Shown here piece by piece: positions 39,697-48,455 of a stretch of 51,106 nucleotides of DNA. The translations under genes and the position numbers were made by a program. Within the stretch, counting starts at the first letter, position 1; each line of letters begins with the position of its first letter. The stretch is from Ruminococcaceae bacterium UBA3751. Lineage in GTDB: Bacteria; Bacillota; Clostridia; Oscillospirales; Acutalibacteraceae. The notes below the pieces were generated by a model. The model had not been told where the DNA came from. It saw only the letters and a program-made list of their open reading frames with translations, and ran no database searches. The DNA lies in assembly GCA_002371215.1 (NCBI GenBank), contig DFGL01000029.1:1-51106 (forward strand). Direction: 5' to 3'.

Positions 39697-41172
39697 ATGA
39701 CGCATAAGGAATACTTACAGCTTATTGACAAGGTTATTGAAAACGGAAAATACAAAGATAACTGGCAATCGCTTTCTAAACACAAAATGCCCGAGTGGTA
39801 TTACAGGGATAAATTCGGCATTTTCATTCACTGGGGAATTTACAGCGTACCCGCTTACGGCAGTGAGTGGTATTCGCGCTCGATGTATGATACGAACGTG
39901 CGCGAGTTTGAATACCATAAAAAGACGTACGGAAAGCAGAGCGAATTTGGCTACAAGGATTTTATTCCTATGTTTAAGGCGGAAAAGTTTGACGCTAAGG
40001 AATGGATTTCGTTCTTCAAGGAGTGCGGAATTAAATTCGTTATGCCCGTTTGCGAGCATCACGACGGCTTTGCTATGTATGCTACCGATTTTAACCGCTG
40101 GAACGCCGCTGAAATGGGACCGTGCAGAAACGTAATCGGCGAGCTCAAGGAGGAATGCGAAAAGCAGGGACTTACCTTCTGCGGCTCAAGTCACAGGGCT
40201 GAGCACTACTTTTTTATGAATCCCGGAAGGCTTATTGACAGCGATATTAATGACGAAAGATATGCTGATTTTTACGGCCCAGCCGTTTACACGGAAGAAT
40301 ACAGCAGCGAAAATATGGGCAAATCAACCGAGGATACGTACGCAACGGGAGCAAGCAAGGAATGGCTTGAGGACTGGCTTGTAAGAACCTGCGAGCTAAT
40401 TGACAGATACCAGCCGAAGATTCTTTACTTTGACTGGTGGATACACAATCATTCGTTTAAGCCGTACCTAAAAAAGCTTGCCGCTTACTACTACAACCGC
40501 GCTGAAGAATGGGGCGCTGAGGTTACTATTGACTATAAGCACACCGCTTTCCCTCCCGGCGTTGCAACCTTTGACGTTGAACGCGGCGCACTTACTGATA
40601 TTTCCCCCGTTCCGTGGCAGACCGATACCGCTATCGGTAAGCAGTCCTGGGGCTACCGTAAGGATAATGAATACAAAAATTCACGCCAGATAATCTGCGA
40701 CCTTATAGATATAGTAAGCAAAAACGGAATGCTGCTTCTTAATATCGGTCCAAAGCCTGACGGCACGTTTACAGACGAGGAAACGGCAGTACTCAAGGAC
40801 ATAGGAAAATGGCTAAAGAAAAACGGCGAAGGAATATACGCAAGCACCTTCTGGACTCAGTTTGGCGAAGGCGAGGTAAACAACGAGGCGGGGTTCTTTA
40901 AAGACGGAGACGAAAAGCAGTTTACCGCTGAGGATTTCCGTTTTACATATAAGAACGCCTACGTTTACGCTTTTCAGATGAGGCCTGACGGAAACGACGT
41001 TAAAATAAAAGCCTTCAAAAAGCACAACCCCCACGATTATCTTGTTAAAGACGTAACGCTTCTTGAAACGGGCGAAAAGCTTGATTTTAAAAAGGATGAA
41101 GAAGCGCTGATAATCAGAACTAACGGGCTGAAAAGCGATTTACCGCTCTGTTTTAAAATTGAAATTGAGTAA
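39697..41172 (+). CDS. GH29 alpha-L-fucosidase
   Basis: This 491-residue enzyme shows the GH29 pattern: WYYRDKFGIFIHWGIYSVPAY near the N-terminus, KYGSEWYSRSMY-like segment (GSEWYSRSMY), the CEHHDGFAMYATD block, and KILYFDWWIHN with the nucleophile Asp246. WQTDTAIGKQSWGY and NGMLLLNIGPKPDGTF follow, both typical of the family. It releases alpha-linked L-fucose from glycans. No signal peptide is visible, so it works in the cytosol on imported oligosaccharides. The ATG at 39697 follows GGTGA. L-fucose isomerase lies 3.7 kb further on (44911). Confidence 0.95.
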   Translation: MTHKEYLQLIDKVIENGKYKDNWQSLSKHKMPEWYYRDKFGIFIHWGIYSVPAYGSEWYSRSMYDTNVREFEYHKKTYGKQSEFGYKDFIPMFKAEKFDAKEWISFFKECGIKFVMPVCEHHDGFAMYATDFNRWNAAEMGPCRNVIGELKEECEKQGLTFCGSSHRAEHYFFMNPGRLIDSDINDERYADFYGPAVYTEEYSSENMGKSTEDTYATGASKEWLEDWLVRTCELIDRYQPKILYFDWWIHNHSFKPYLKKLAAYYYNRAEEWGAEVTIDYKHTAFPPGVATFDVERGALTDISPVPWQTDTAIGKQSWGYRKDNEYKNSRQIICDLIDIVSKNGMLLLNIGPKPDGTFTDEETAVLKDIGKWLKKNGEGIYASTFWTQFGEGEVNNEAGFFKDGDEKQFTAEDFRFTYKNAYVYAFQMRPDGNDVKIKAFKKHNPHDYLVKDVTLLETGEKLDFKKDEEALIIRTNGLKSDLPLCFKIEIE

Positions 41173-41203
41173 AAAAGGGAGAGTCGTTGACTCTCCTTTT
41201 TAA
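41171..41203 (+). terminator. Terminator of the fucosidase gene
   Basis: The stem AAAAGGGAGAGTC / GACTCTCCTTTTT (one G bulged) with a short loop starts at the stop codon and ends in five T. Confidence 0.85.
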
Positions 41204-41246
41204 CGTTGGAAGATACCTTTTTGTTTTTACTTGCAAAATGTAATCA

Positions 41247-41275
41247 TTGACGGAATGAATATTTACTGATATAAT
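41247..41275 (+). promoter_or_regulatory. Promoter of the SDR gene
   Basis: TTGACG (41247-41252), a 17-base spacer and a perfect TATAAT (41270-41275) lie 41 bases before the SDR start at 41317. Confidence 0.8.
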
Positions 41276-41316
41276 GGTTGTACAAAATAATAAATGTGTT
41301 ATGGAGGTACATTTTT

Positions 41317-42090
41317 ATGAAGAATTATTTTGATTTAAAGGGTCAGGTTGCTCTTGTTACGGGTTGCTCAGGCGGACTCGGCGTACAGATGGCTAAGGCG
41401 CTTGCTAATCAGGGCTGCAACATCGTAGCTATTGCCCGCAGACAGGACAAGCTTGACGAGGTTGTTGCCGAGATTAAGGCTGAATTCGGAGTTGACGCGC
41501 TCGCTCTTAAGTGCGACATTACAGATACGGCTAACGTTGATGAAACCGTTGCAAAGGCTCTTGAGCACTTTGGCAGAATTGATATTCTCATCAATAACGC
41601 AGGTACAGGCGCAGTTGCTCCCGCTGAGGACATCACTGACGACCAGTTCGGCAACGAATGTAATATTGACCTTTTCGGCTCATTCAGAGTTGCAAGAGCT
41701 GTTGCTAAGCAGGCAATGATTCCCGCTAAGTACGGCAGAATTATCAACATCGCTTCAATGTACGGCCTTGTTGGTAATAAGATTGCAGGTTCAGCTCCTT
41801 ATCACGCAGCTAAGGGCGGCGTTGTTAACCTTACAAGAGCACTTGCTGCTGAATGGGGTAAATACGACATTACCGTTAACTCAATCTGCCCCGGTTATTT
41901 CTACACGGATTTAACAAGAGATACTCTTAACTCCGATTTCTTCCAGCAGAACGCTAAAACTATGATTCCTATGGAAAGATACGGAAACGAGGGCGAGCTT
42001 GATACGGCAACTCTGTTCTTCGCTTCAAAGGCTTCAAGCTACGTAACGGGAACAAACCTTGCTATTGACGGCGGTTACACCTGTATGTAA
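41317..42090 (+). CDS. Short-chain dehydrogenase (SDR), gluconate-5-dehydrogenase-like
   Basis: This 257-residue protein is a classical SDR: TGCSGGLGVQMA (cofactor loop), CDIT, NNAGTG, a catalytic Ser in NIASMYG, YHAAKGG (catalytic Tyr and Lys), and ICPGYFYTDLTR. Its length and patterns fit gluconate-5-dehydrogenase or 2-deoxy-/keto-sugar reductases. The ATG at 41317 has GGAGG 9 bases upstream, so the 13-codon longer frame is rejected. Lying between fucosidase and GH2 genes, it might act on L-fucose or a uronate product, but specificity cannot be read. Codon use is strongly biased, suggesting high expression. Confidence 0.9.
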   Translation: MKNYFDLKGQVALVTGCSGGLGVQMAKALANQGCNIVAIARRQDKLDEVVAEIKAEFGVDALALKCDITDTANVDETVAKALEHFGRIDILINNAGTGAVAPAEDITDDQFGNECNIDLFGSFRVARAVAKQAMIPAKYGRIINIASMYGLVGNKIAGSAPYHAAKGGVVNLTRALAAEWGKYDITVNSICPGYFYTDLTRDTLNSDFFQQNAKTMIPMERYGNEGELDTATLFFASKASSYVTGTNLAIDGGYTCM

Positions 42091-42100
42091 TTAAACAAAC

Positions 42101-42132
42101 AAAAAGACTGAGATTTAATCTCAGTCTTTTTT
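42101..42132. terminator. Bidirectional terminator
   Basis: The stem AAAAAGACTGAGATT / AATCTCAGTCTTTTT lies between the converging SDR and GH2 genes. Confidence 0.9.
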
Positions 42133-42147
42133 GTTAATAAGCATATA

Positions 42148-43893
42148 TTAGTCTTCAATTGCGGCAGCGGCTTGGTTTACCGCTTTTATTTTTTTATAAA
42201 TATCCCTGCTGAACTTATCACCGCGTTCATAGGTGAATAGTCCGTTTTGCTCCTGCTCAATATCATAAAGCTGGGTATAACAGAAGCCAAACATTTTTCT
42301 GTTAGAAATAAGAGCCTGAGTTAAGCCTACGTACCGCTCAAGAAATTCCTCGGGAGTTTTGACGTCGTCGCCGTAACCCCATGATTTAATGCTTTTATCG
42401 GATTCCCACTTAATACCGCCGTATTCGCTGATAAAAACGGGCTGTCCGCCGTAATGCTGACGGTCAGAATGATAAGTTGCAACATGCTCATAAAGATAGT
42501 TTTCGGTTACGAACCTATCATAATTTGATTTAAAGAATTCAGGGTCAAAGCTGTAATCATGGAGGTCGTAAATATCCGTTTCCACATGGAAATTTCCGCT
42601 TGTATCAATGCAGGGACGGGTTTTGTCAACTGCTTTTGTAAAGCGGTAAACAGTCGCAAGAAGCGGGTTGTACTGCGGTCTGTTATGATAATCCCAGGTT
42701 TCGTTAAACGGACACCAGCCGATAATTGAAGGGTGGTTAAAATCGCGATTAACTGCCTCTGCCCATTCATTAAGGAAAACGTCAACGCTTTTCTCTGAGG
42801 AATAGTCCAGTCCCCAGTTGGGATATTCGCCCCAGACGATATAACCGAGGCGGTCGCACTGATAAAGGAAGCGCGGCTCAAATACCTTCTGATGAAGGCG
42901 CGCGCCGTTGAAACCGACTGACGTTGAAAGCTCAATATCCCTTATCATAGCTTCTTCGTCAGGAGCGGTATAAATACCGTCCTTATAAAAGCCCTGGTCA
43001 AGAACGAGGCGCTGAAAAACGCTCTTTTCGTTAATGAGAAACTTCATTCCGTCGAGTCTTACGTTACGAAGTCCGAAATAACTTTTAACCTCATCTTTTC
43101 CGAACTTAAAGCGGATATCGTAAAGCCTGCCCTTGCCTGCTTCCCAGAGGTGCTTTTCCGAAAGCGGGATTTTAAAATACCTGTCTGAACAGACGTCCTT
43201 TTCATTAATCACACCTACGCTTTTTCCGTTATACAGCACCTCGCAGGTAAAATCAGCCCGACCTTCAAATTCTGCAAAAACAGTTAACGAGCAATCGTAA
43301 ATATCAGGATAGAGTTTAAAGTCTTTTATATAACTCTGCGGGGTGTATTCAATGTAAACGCTTTGCCAGATACCCGTTGTACGGGTGTAGTCGCAGCCGT
43401 GGCTTTTTCTTTGCTCGGACTGCTTTCCGCGCATAACAAATCTGTTTTTAACGCTGTCCTCACAGAGAATGAATATCTCATTTTCACCGTCGCTTACAAG
43501 CTCTGTAACATCAAGCTTAATCGGAGTATAACCGCCCTTATGCCGCCCTGCAAAAAAGCCGTTAACAAGAACGGTAGTGAGATAATCAGCAGCGCCGATA
43601 TTAAGAAATACGCGATTATTACCTTTTTTGATACTAACCCTTTTACGGTACCAAACGAGGTTTACAAAATCAGTATAACCTATCCCCGAAAGCTCGCTTT
43701 CAATACAGAAAGGCATGTTGATTTTGTACGGATAATCGCCTTTTTCAAAAATACTGAGCGCTCTTTTTTCGTTCTCTGAAAACCTGAAGCCGCGCTCGGC
43801 TTTTTTAAAGCCGAAATCCCATTCTCCGTTAAGACTCTGCCAGCTTTCACGCTCAAACTGCGGATTCGGGTACTCTGTTCTGTAAACTTTCAT
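42148..43893 (-). CDS. GH2 glycoside hydrolase (beta-glucuronidase/galactosidase type)
   Basis: This 581-residue enzyme opens with the GH2 sugar-binding domain (WQSLNGEWDFGF, KRVSIKKGNNRVFLNIGAADY, LVNGFFAGRHKGGYTP). The barrel domain has GWCPFNETWDYH with the acid/base Glu (NE), and PVFISEYGGIKWE with the nucleophile Glu. There is no signal peptide. The ATG at 43893 follows GAGGT by 7 bases, 10 bases after the esterase stop, so it forms an operon with that gene. Length (about 580) resembles short GH2 members acting on glycosides and glucuronides. Confidence 0.9.
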   Translation of the reverse strand: MKVYRTEYPNPQFERESWQSLNGEWDFGFKKAERGFRFSENEKRALSIFEKGDYPYKINMPFCIESELSGIGYTDFVNLVWYRKRVSIKKGNNRVFLNIGAADYLTTVLVNGFFAGRHKGGYTPIKLDVTELVSDGENEIFILCEDSVKNRFVMRGKQSEQRKSHGCDYTRTTGIWQSVYIEYTPQSYIKDFKLYPDIYDCSLTVFAEFEGRADFTCEVLYNGKSVGVINEKDVCSDRYFKIPLSEKHLWEAGKGRLYDIRFKFGKDEVKSYFGLRNVRLDGMKFLINEKSVFQRLVLDQGFYKDGIYTAPDEEAMIRDIELSTSVGFNGARLHQKVFEPRFLYQCDRLGYIVWGEYPNWGLDYSSEKSVDVFLNEWAEAVNRDFNHPSIIGWCPFNETWDYHNRPQYNPLLATVYRFTKAVDKTRPCIDTSGNFHVETDIYDLHDYSFDPEFFKSNYDRFVTENYLYEHVATYHSDRQHYGGQPVFISEYGGIKWESDKSIKSWGYGDDVKTPEEFLERYVGLTQALISNRKMFGFCYTQLYDIEQEQNGLFTYERGDKFSRDIYKKIKAVNQAAAAIED

Positions 43894-43903
43894 AGTTAAT
43901 ACC

Positions 43904-44791
43904 TCATTTTTTAAGAAGGTCAATAACCTCGCTTTGCGCTTTCTTTGCTTCGGGTATAGGATAAACGATAAAAGCGTGGTTCATTTTTTCATACTCGCGG
44001 TAATCAAGATACGCCCCCTCTTCCCTGCACCTGTCTCTGAAGCGGCGCGCATCGGGAAGAATAGCCTCGTGAGTACCCATAAATACGGTAATCGGAGCAA
44101 GGTCCTTAAGGTCGCCGTAAATCGGACTGACTCTGTAATCGCGCACGTCGGTATCGCCTGCCCAGAACTCGCCTGCTTTTTTAAGAAAGCCGTGAACGAG
44201 ATTGGGGTCAAGCTTATCAAGCTCAGGCGAAAAAGGCTCGCTCATTGAAACGTCAAGCCACGGAGAAAACATAATGATTTTTGACGGCTGCGGAAGATTC
44301 ACCGTTTTTAAGTACTGGGCAAAGCCGAGCGAAAGCCCGCCGCCCGAAGAATCGCCCATAAACACAATGTTTTCAGGGGCTGTAGTTTCCAAGAGCGATT
44401 TATAGTAATTTTCAAGAAAAGCATACGTAACTTTAAACGTACTGTTCGGCGCCCGTTTATAAATCGGAAAAATTATTTCATAATCAGTATTGTACGAAAT
44501 ATTATCGCACATAAGAAAATGAAGAATTCGCGGCGGCTCACAGTATGCTCCGCCGTGGAGATAGATAATCTTTTTATCCCGTCCGATATTAAAATGGAGA
44601 ACTTCAGTATTATCAACTATCCTTTTATCAACAAGGGAGTGATAGGGATAAGTTGGCAAATCAAAGGAGTCTGCATTGATTTTTCTTAACTTTTCAATAT
44701 ATTTATCGCATTTTGCGGGGTCGGACATTCGCTTTTTCCAACCGCTTGCCGTTATTGCAAAAGCGGCAAACCCGCTCATAAAGCTGCTCAT
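43904..44791 (-). CDS. Alpha/beta-hydrolase esterase (HSL family)
   Basis: This 295-residue protein has the hormone-sensitive-lipase pattern: IIYLHGGAYCEPP (oxyanion HGG), FMGDSSGGGLSLG (nucleophile Ser in GDSSGG), a catalytic Asp near AILPDARRFRDR and His in MNHAFIVYP. It probably removes acetyl or other acyl groups from sugars or small esters. GAGGTG lies 5 bases before the ATG. It is co-transcribed with the GH2 gene that follows, as expected for a debranching esterase acting before a glycosidase. A short hydrophobic N-terminal segment (FMSGFAAFAITASG) is too weak for a signal peptide. Confidence 0.85.
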   Translation of the reverse strand: MSSFMSGFAAFAITASGWKKRMSDPAKCDKYIEKLRKINADSFDLPTYPYHSLVDKRIVDNTEVLHFNIGRDKKIIYLHGGAYCEPPRILHFLMCDNISYNTDYEIIFPIYKRAPNSTFKVTYAFLENYYKSLLETTAPENIVFMGDSSGGGLSLGFAQYLKTVNLPQPSKIIMFSPWLDVSMSEPFSPELDKLDPNLVHGFLKKAGEFWAGDTDVRDYRVSPIYGDLKDLAPITVFMGTHEAILPDARRFRDRCREEGAYLDYREYEKMNHAFIVYPIPEAKKAQSEVIDLLKK

Positions 44792-44869
44792 AGAATCACC
44801 TCGCTATTATTCTAACACAAATAATTATTATAAGCAATGTTGAAAAAGGAAAACTCTGCCGCAAAGAAT

Positions 44870-44899
44870 AAACCCAAAGCAAATAAACGCTTTGGGTTT
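44870..44899 (-). terminator. Terminator of the fucose isomerase gene
   Basis: The perfect 11-bp stem AAACCCAAAGC (44870-44880) / GCTTTGGGTTT (44889-44899) lies 11 bases beyond the minus-strand stop. Confidence 0.8.
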
Positions 44900-44910
44900 T
44901 TAAACTATTA

Positions 44911-46695
44911 TTATTTGTACATAGGACCGTAGGTTGCGCAGGCACGGTAATCGGCGGACTGAACGTCCTGTGTTCCGAAGCCCGACCATGAATGAGGTCT
45001 GAAGATACGACTGCTGTCCACGTTATGCATATTTACGGGAATACGGAGCATTGAAGCAAGAGTAATCAAATCCGCTCCGATATGACCGTAAACCGTTACG
45101 CCGTGGTTTGCACCCCAGTTTGCCATAACGCTGTAAACATCCCTGAAAGCGCCTTCGCCCGTAAGATTAGGCACGAACCATGTTGTAGGCCACGTCGGGT
45201 CTGTACGCTTATCGATAACGTTATGAATTTCATCGGGAAGGTCAACGGTATAGCCCTCGGCAAGCTGCAGTACGGGACCGATACCGTCTACAACATTTAC
45301 ACGGAGCATTGTTACGGGCATTTCCGCTCTGCAACGGAAATGACTTGAGAAACCGCCGCCGCGGAAATATTCGTAATTAGCGCGGCACCAGTCAGTCGCG
45401 TCAAGGCAAGCCTTGATGTCCTCGTTCGTCATTTCCCAGAAGGGCTTCATACAGCCTTCTCCCTTATCGTTTTTGGAAGCGCCGCTGCCGTCAAGCGCAG
45501 TTGCGCCCGAATTAATAAGATGGATAAATCCGTTTTTAGCTTTACCGCCCGGTTTTACGCCCGTTACCCTTTCGCAAGCGTCAGGACTCCAATAGGTGCG
45601 GATATCGTGAAAACAAGGCGCAGAGCCCGATACAAGAGTTCCGAGCATCATCGCAACGCCGTTTAAAGTATCGTTTTCGGTTGCAAACGGAGTTGGCTGT
45701 TTTTTACCGTTCCAATCAAACGAGCTCGCCATAATAGCCTCTGTAAAATCGGCATTCGGAAGCCAGTCTGTCCACTGCCGCTGCCCCTGGAAGCCGCCTG
45801 CGACAGCGTTTTTACCGAGAGCCTCCTCGTGCCAGCCTAACTCATCAAGTTTTTTATTACCGTAAAGAATATCACGCATAACGATAGTCATTTTTGTGAT
45901 GAATTCCCAGTCCTTATCGGGAGCAACGGCCTTAGATTTCGTAATAATCTCGGGAAGGTTTTTGCCCGCGTTACAGTCAAAGCCCTCTTTACAGTTTTCC
46001 TTTATCCAGGCGAGCGCTTTTTCATATTCGTCTTTATCGTATATTTCAAGAGTAATACGGCGGATAATCTCAGTCATATCAACCCACTCTGCGCGGATAC
46101 CGAAATATTTCTGAAACATATCGGCGTTGCAGTAGCTTCCTGCAATGCCCATTGCTATACCGCCGAAATTAACGTATGCCTTATTTTTCATCCAGCCAAC
46201 GCTGACTGCGCAGTGAGCAAAACGGATTATTTTTTCGGCAACGTCATCGGGGATAGTTGCATCGTTCATATCCTGAACGTCTCTGCCGTAAATTGAGAAG
46301 GCGGGAAGTCCTTTCTGCGCATATGCCGCCATTACTGCCGCAAGGTAAACAGCTCCCGGTCTTTCCGTTCCGTTAAAGCCCCATACAGCCTTAATGGTCT
46401 GAGGGTCCATATCAAAGGTTTCGCTGCCGTAACACCAGCAGGGAGTTACGGAAAGAGTTGCAACAACGTTTTCCTTTGAAAACTGCTCAGCGCATTTTGC
46501 CGCTTCAGCACCTCCGCCGATTGTGGTATCGCTGATAACACACTGAACAGGCGTTCCGTCAGGATACTTAATGTTTTTTTCAATCAGCTCTTTGGCAGCC
46601 TGAGCCATTCCCATAGTCTGATTTTCGAGGTTTTCTCTGACTCCGCCCCAGCGTCCGTCAATGACAGGTCTTATTCCTATTTTTGGGTACAACAT
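44911..46695 (-). CDS. fucI: L-fucose isomerase
   Basis: This 594-residue enzyme matches E. coli FucI in length and pattern: KIGIRPVIDGRWGGVRENLE at the start, VISDTTIGGGAEAA, VTPCWCYGSETFDMD, WGFNGTERPGAVYLAA, SIYGRDVQDMND, GGFQGQRQWTD and NHGVTVYGHIGADLITLA. It converts L-fucose to L-fuculose in the cytosol (EC 5.3.1.25), and often also D-arabinose. The ATG at 46695 has GGAGG 7 bases upstream; a longer frame of 20 codons lacks such a site. With the fucosidase it gives the first two steps of fucose use; no fuculokinase or aldolase gene is in the window. Confidence 0.95.
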   Translation of the reverse strand: MLYPKIGIRPVIDGRWGGVRENLENQTMGMAQAAKELIEKNIKYPDGTPVQCVISDTTIGGGAEAAKCAEQFSKENVVATLSVTPCWCYGSETFDMDPQTIKAVWGFNGTERPGAVYLAAVMAAYAQKGLPAFSIYGRDVQDMNDATIPDDVAEKIIRFAHCAVSVGWMKNKAYVNFGGIAMGIAGSYCNADMFQKYFGIRAEWVDMTEIIRRITLEIYDKDEYEKALAWIKENCKEGFDCNAGKNLPEIITKSKAVAPDKDWEFITKMTIVMRDILYGNKKLDELGWHEEALGKNAVAGGFQGQRQWTDWLPNADFTEAIMASSFDWNGKKQPTPFATENDTLNGVAMMLGTLVSGSAPCFHDIRTYWSPDACERVTGVKPGGKAKNGFIHLINSGATALDGSGASKNDKGEGCMKPFWEMTNEDIKACLDATDWCRANYEYFRGGGFSSHFRCRAEMPVTMLRVNVVDGIGPVLQLAEGYTVDLPDEIHNVIDKRTDPTWPTTWFVPNLTGEGAFRDVYSVMANWGANHGVTVYGHIGADLITLASMLRIPVNMHNVDSSRIFRPHSWSGFGTQDVQSADYRACATYGPMYK

Positions 46696-46785
46696 AACAT
46701 TTCCTCCTGTTAAAATATGAGCACTCTTACGAATGTTCCGATTTAATTGTAACACATATATAAAAAGATAGCAACAAAGATATAA

Positions 46786-47337
46786 TTACACATTCAACTC
46801 AAGGCGCATCATTATGAGCTCCTGCCAACCGCTGACGGGTGATTTGAAGGCGCGGGGATTTCTGCCGTATTCGGTAAAGCCTGCGCTTTCATACAGGGCT
46901 ATTGCGTTTAAATTATCCGAAACGACCTCAAGCTCAAGTTGTTCGTAGCCCGCCTCTTTTGAAAGCTCAACACACGCTTCAAGTAACGCGCGCCCTATAC
47001 CAAGCCCCCAGTATTCCTTTAATACGCTGATTCCCAAATCAACGCGATGGCGGGTTTTTATTCTGTTATGAATCTTATCAAGCCCCGCAAGAGCGACGGG
47101 CTTTCCGTTTATCTCTGCAATAAGTTCAATTTCGTCATTGCTCGCCGTCTTTTTACTAAGATATTCAGCCTGCTCAGCCGCAGTGTACTCAATTTCCTCG
47201 GGGCAGGTAAGCAGCCAATCCGTTTCTTCGTGAGTCGCCTTGAAAATATAAAGCGAGGCTTCGCCGTCTTTTTCCGTGCCGTTACGGAGAATGCAATTTC
47301 TGCCGTCCTTAAGAGTAATTTCTTTATAGTATTTCAT
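46786..47337 (-). CDS. GNAT N-acetyltransferase (RimI-like)
   Basis: This 183-residue protein has the complete GNAT core: VDLGISVLKEYWGLGIGRALLEA with the acetyl-CoA loop (GLGIGR), LELEVVSDNLNAIALYESAGF, and YGRNPRAFK. It transfers an acetyl group to an amine of a small molecule or protein; the substrate is unknown. The ATG at 47337 overlaps by 14 bases the end of the frame-broken YdeI-GNAT gene, so translation was coupled to it. Confidence 0.85.
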   Translation of the reverse strand: MKYYKEITLKDGRNCILRNGTEKDGEASLYIFKATHEETDWLLTCPEEIEYTAAEQAEYLSKKTASNDEIELIAEINGKPVALAGLDKIHNRIKTRHRVDLGISVLKEYWGLGIGRALLEACVELSKEAGYEQLELEVVSDNLNAIALYESAGFTEYGRNPRAFKSPVSGWQELIMMRLELNV

Positions 47338-48431
47338 TAGCTTTCCACTCCTCTTTAGTCATACAGTTTACAAAGACTCTGCGGCTTTCATTCAAAAGCG
47401 GAACGGGAACGTTTTCGCTCGTTCGCTGATATTTAAACCCGAGCTTTTCCTGAACGCGTTTTGATTTCAGATTACCGTCATAATATGCGCACCAGACTCT
47501 ATCCATATTCAAATCCTCAAAGGCGCGGCGGAGCAACTCAGCTGACGCTTCGGGAATAAAGCCCCTGCCCCAGAAAGGCTTGCCTACCCAGTAGCCGAGT
47601 TCACATTCCTTATTGTTATGAACAAGGTCGCTTTCAAGCTTTAACCCCTGCGCTGCCTACGACCTTTCCCGTTTCCTTTAAAACCACGGCATAGGTTTCG
47701 GGAACGGACAGCACTTCGCGGATAACCTGACGGCTGTTTTCAATGCTTGTATGTACGGGCCAGCCCGCAGCAGGACCGATTTCCGGGTCCTTTGCATAGG
47801 TATAAAGAGCCTCAGCGTCGCTCTCCTCCCAGGGGCGAAGAATTAAACGCCCGGTCTGTAAAACGCTCGTTGTTTTATAATACTTTTCAATTCCGCCGTA
47901 GCCCGTAATCAGCTTATTCTCCCTCGTTTTTTTAATGAAATTTTCAAGCCTTTTTCTGAATTCATCAGGGCGTTTTCTTGCGGCGTCTATATATGCAACG
48001 CGAATTCGTTTATACGGCTCTGAAAACAGGCAGTAGCGTTCCCACGCGGTTTTATCTTTTTTTATTTCGCTTATAATATCCTTTGGATAAACAAAAGGTT
48101 TATTTATTATTTTTTTAACATCTTCCTTTATTTTCGGACTCAGCATATCATTTTTATTCAGCCAGATAAGACGTTCAATATTTGGCTGAGAATAGCTGCT
48201 ACCCTTACGGCGCGGCGTAAATCTTCTTATATGATGCTTTTCATCAAGTGTTCCCGCCCTACCGTCTATCCAGCCGAAACAGAGCGCCTCCTCAACCGCA
48301 TCGTTATAGGAAACGCTTTCTTCGCCCGAAGCTTTAGTGGGAAACACAAGCCATATTTCAGACTCATTTTCATAGTTCTCACTCAGCCATTTTCTCCATT
48401 CTTTTCTGTCCTTTGCATAAAAGGTTTTCAT
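47324..48431 (-). pseudogene. YdeI-type protein fused to GNAT domain, frame-broken
   Basis: The first 192 residues are a YdeI/OmpD-associated-type domain (WRKWLSENYENESEIWLVF, VEEALCFGWIDGRAG, RRFTPRRKGSSYSQPN). A RimJ-type acetyltransferase follows (LQTGRLILRPWEESDAEALY, VVGSAGV). The frame stops at TGA (47634-47636), but the neighbouring frame continues exactly where expected: LESDLVHNNKECELGYWVG, then FEDLNMDRVWCAYY and the last GNAT strand, ending at 47324. One extra base near 47637-47645 explains this. A mutation, a sequencing error or, less likely, +1 frameshifting (an AGGGG precedes the stop) are possible. Confidence 0.8.
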
Positions 48432-48455
48432 ATTTCCTCCGTAGCTTTAAGCTGT

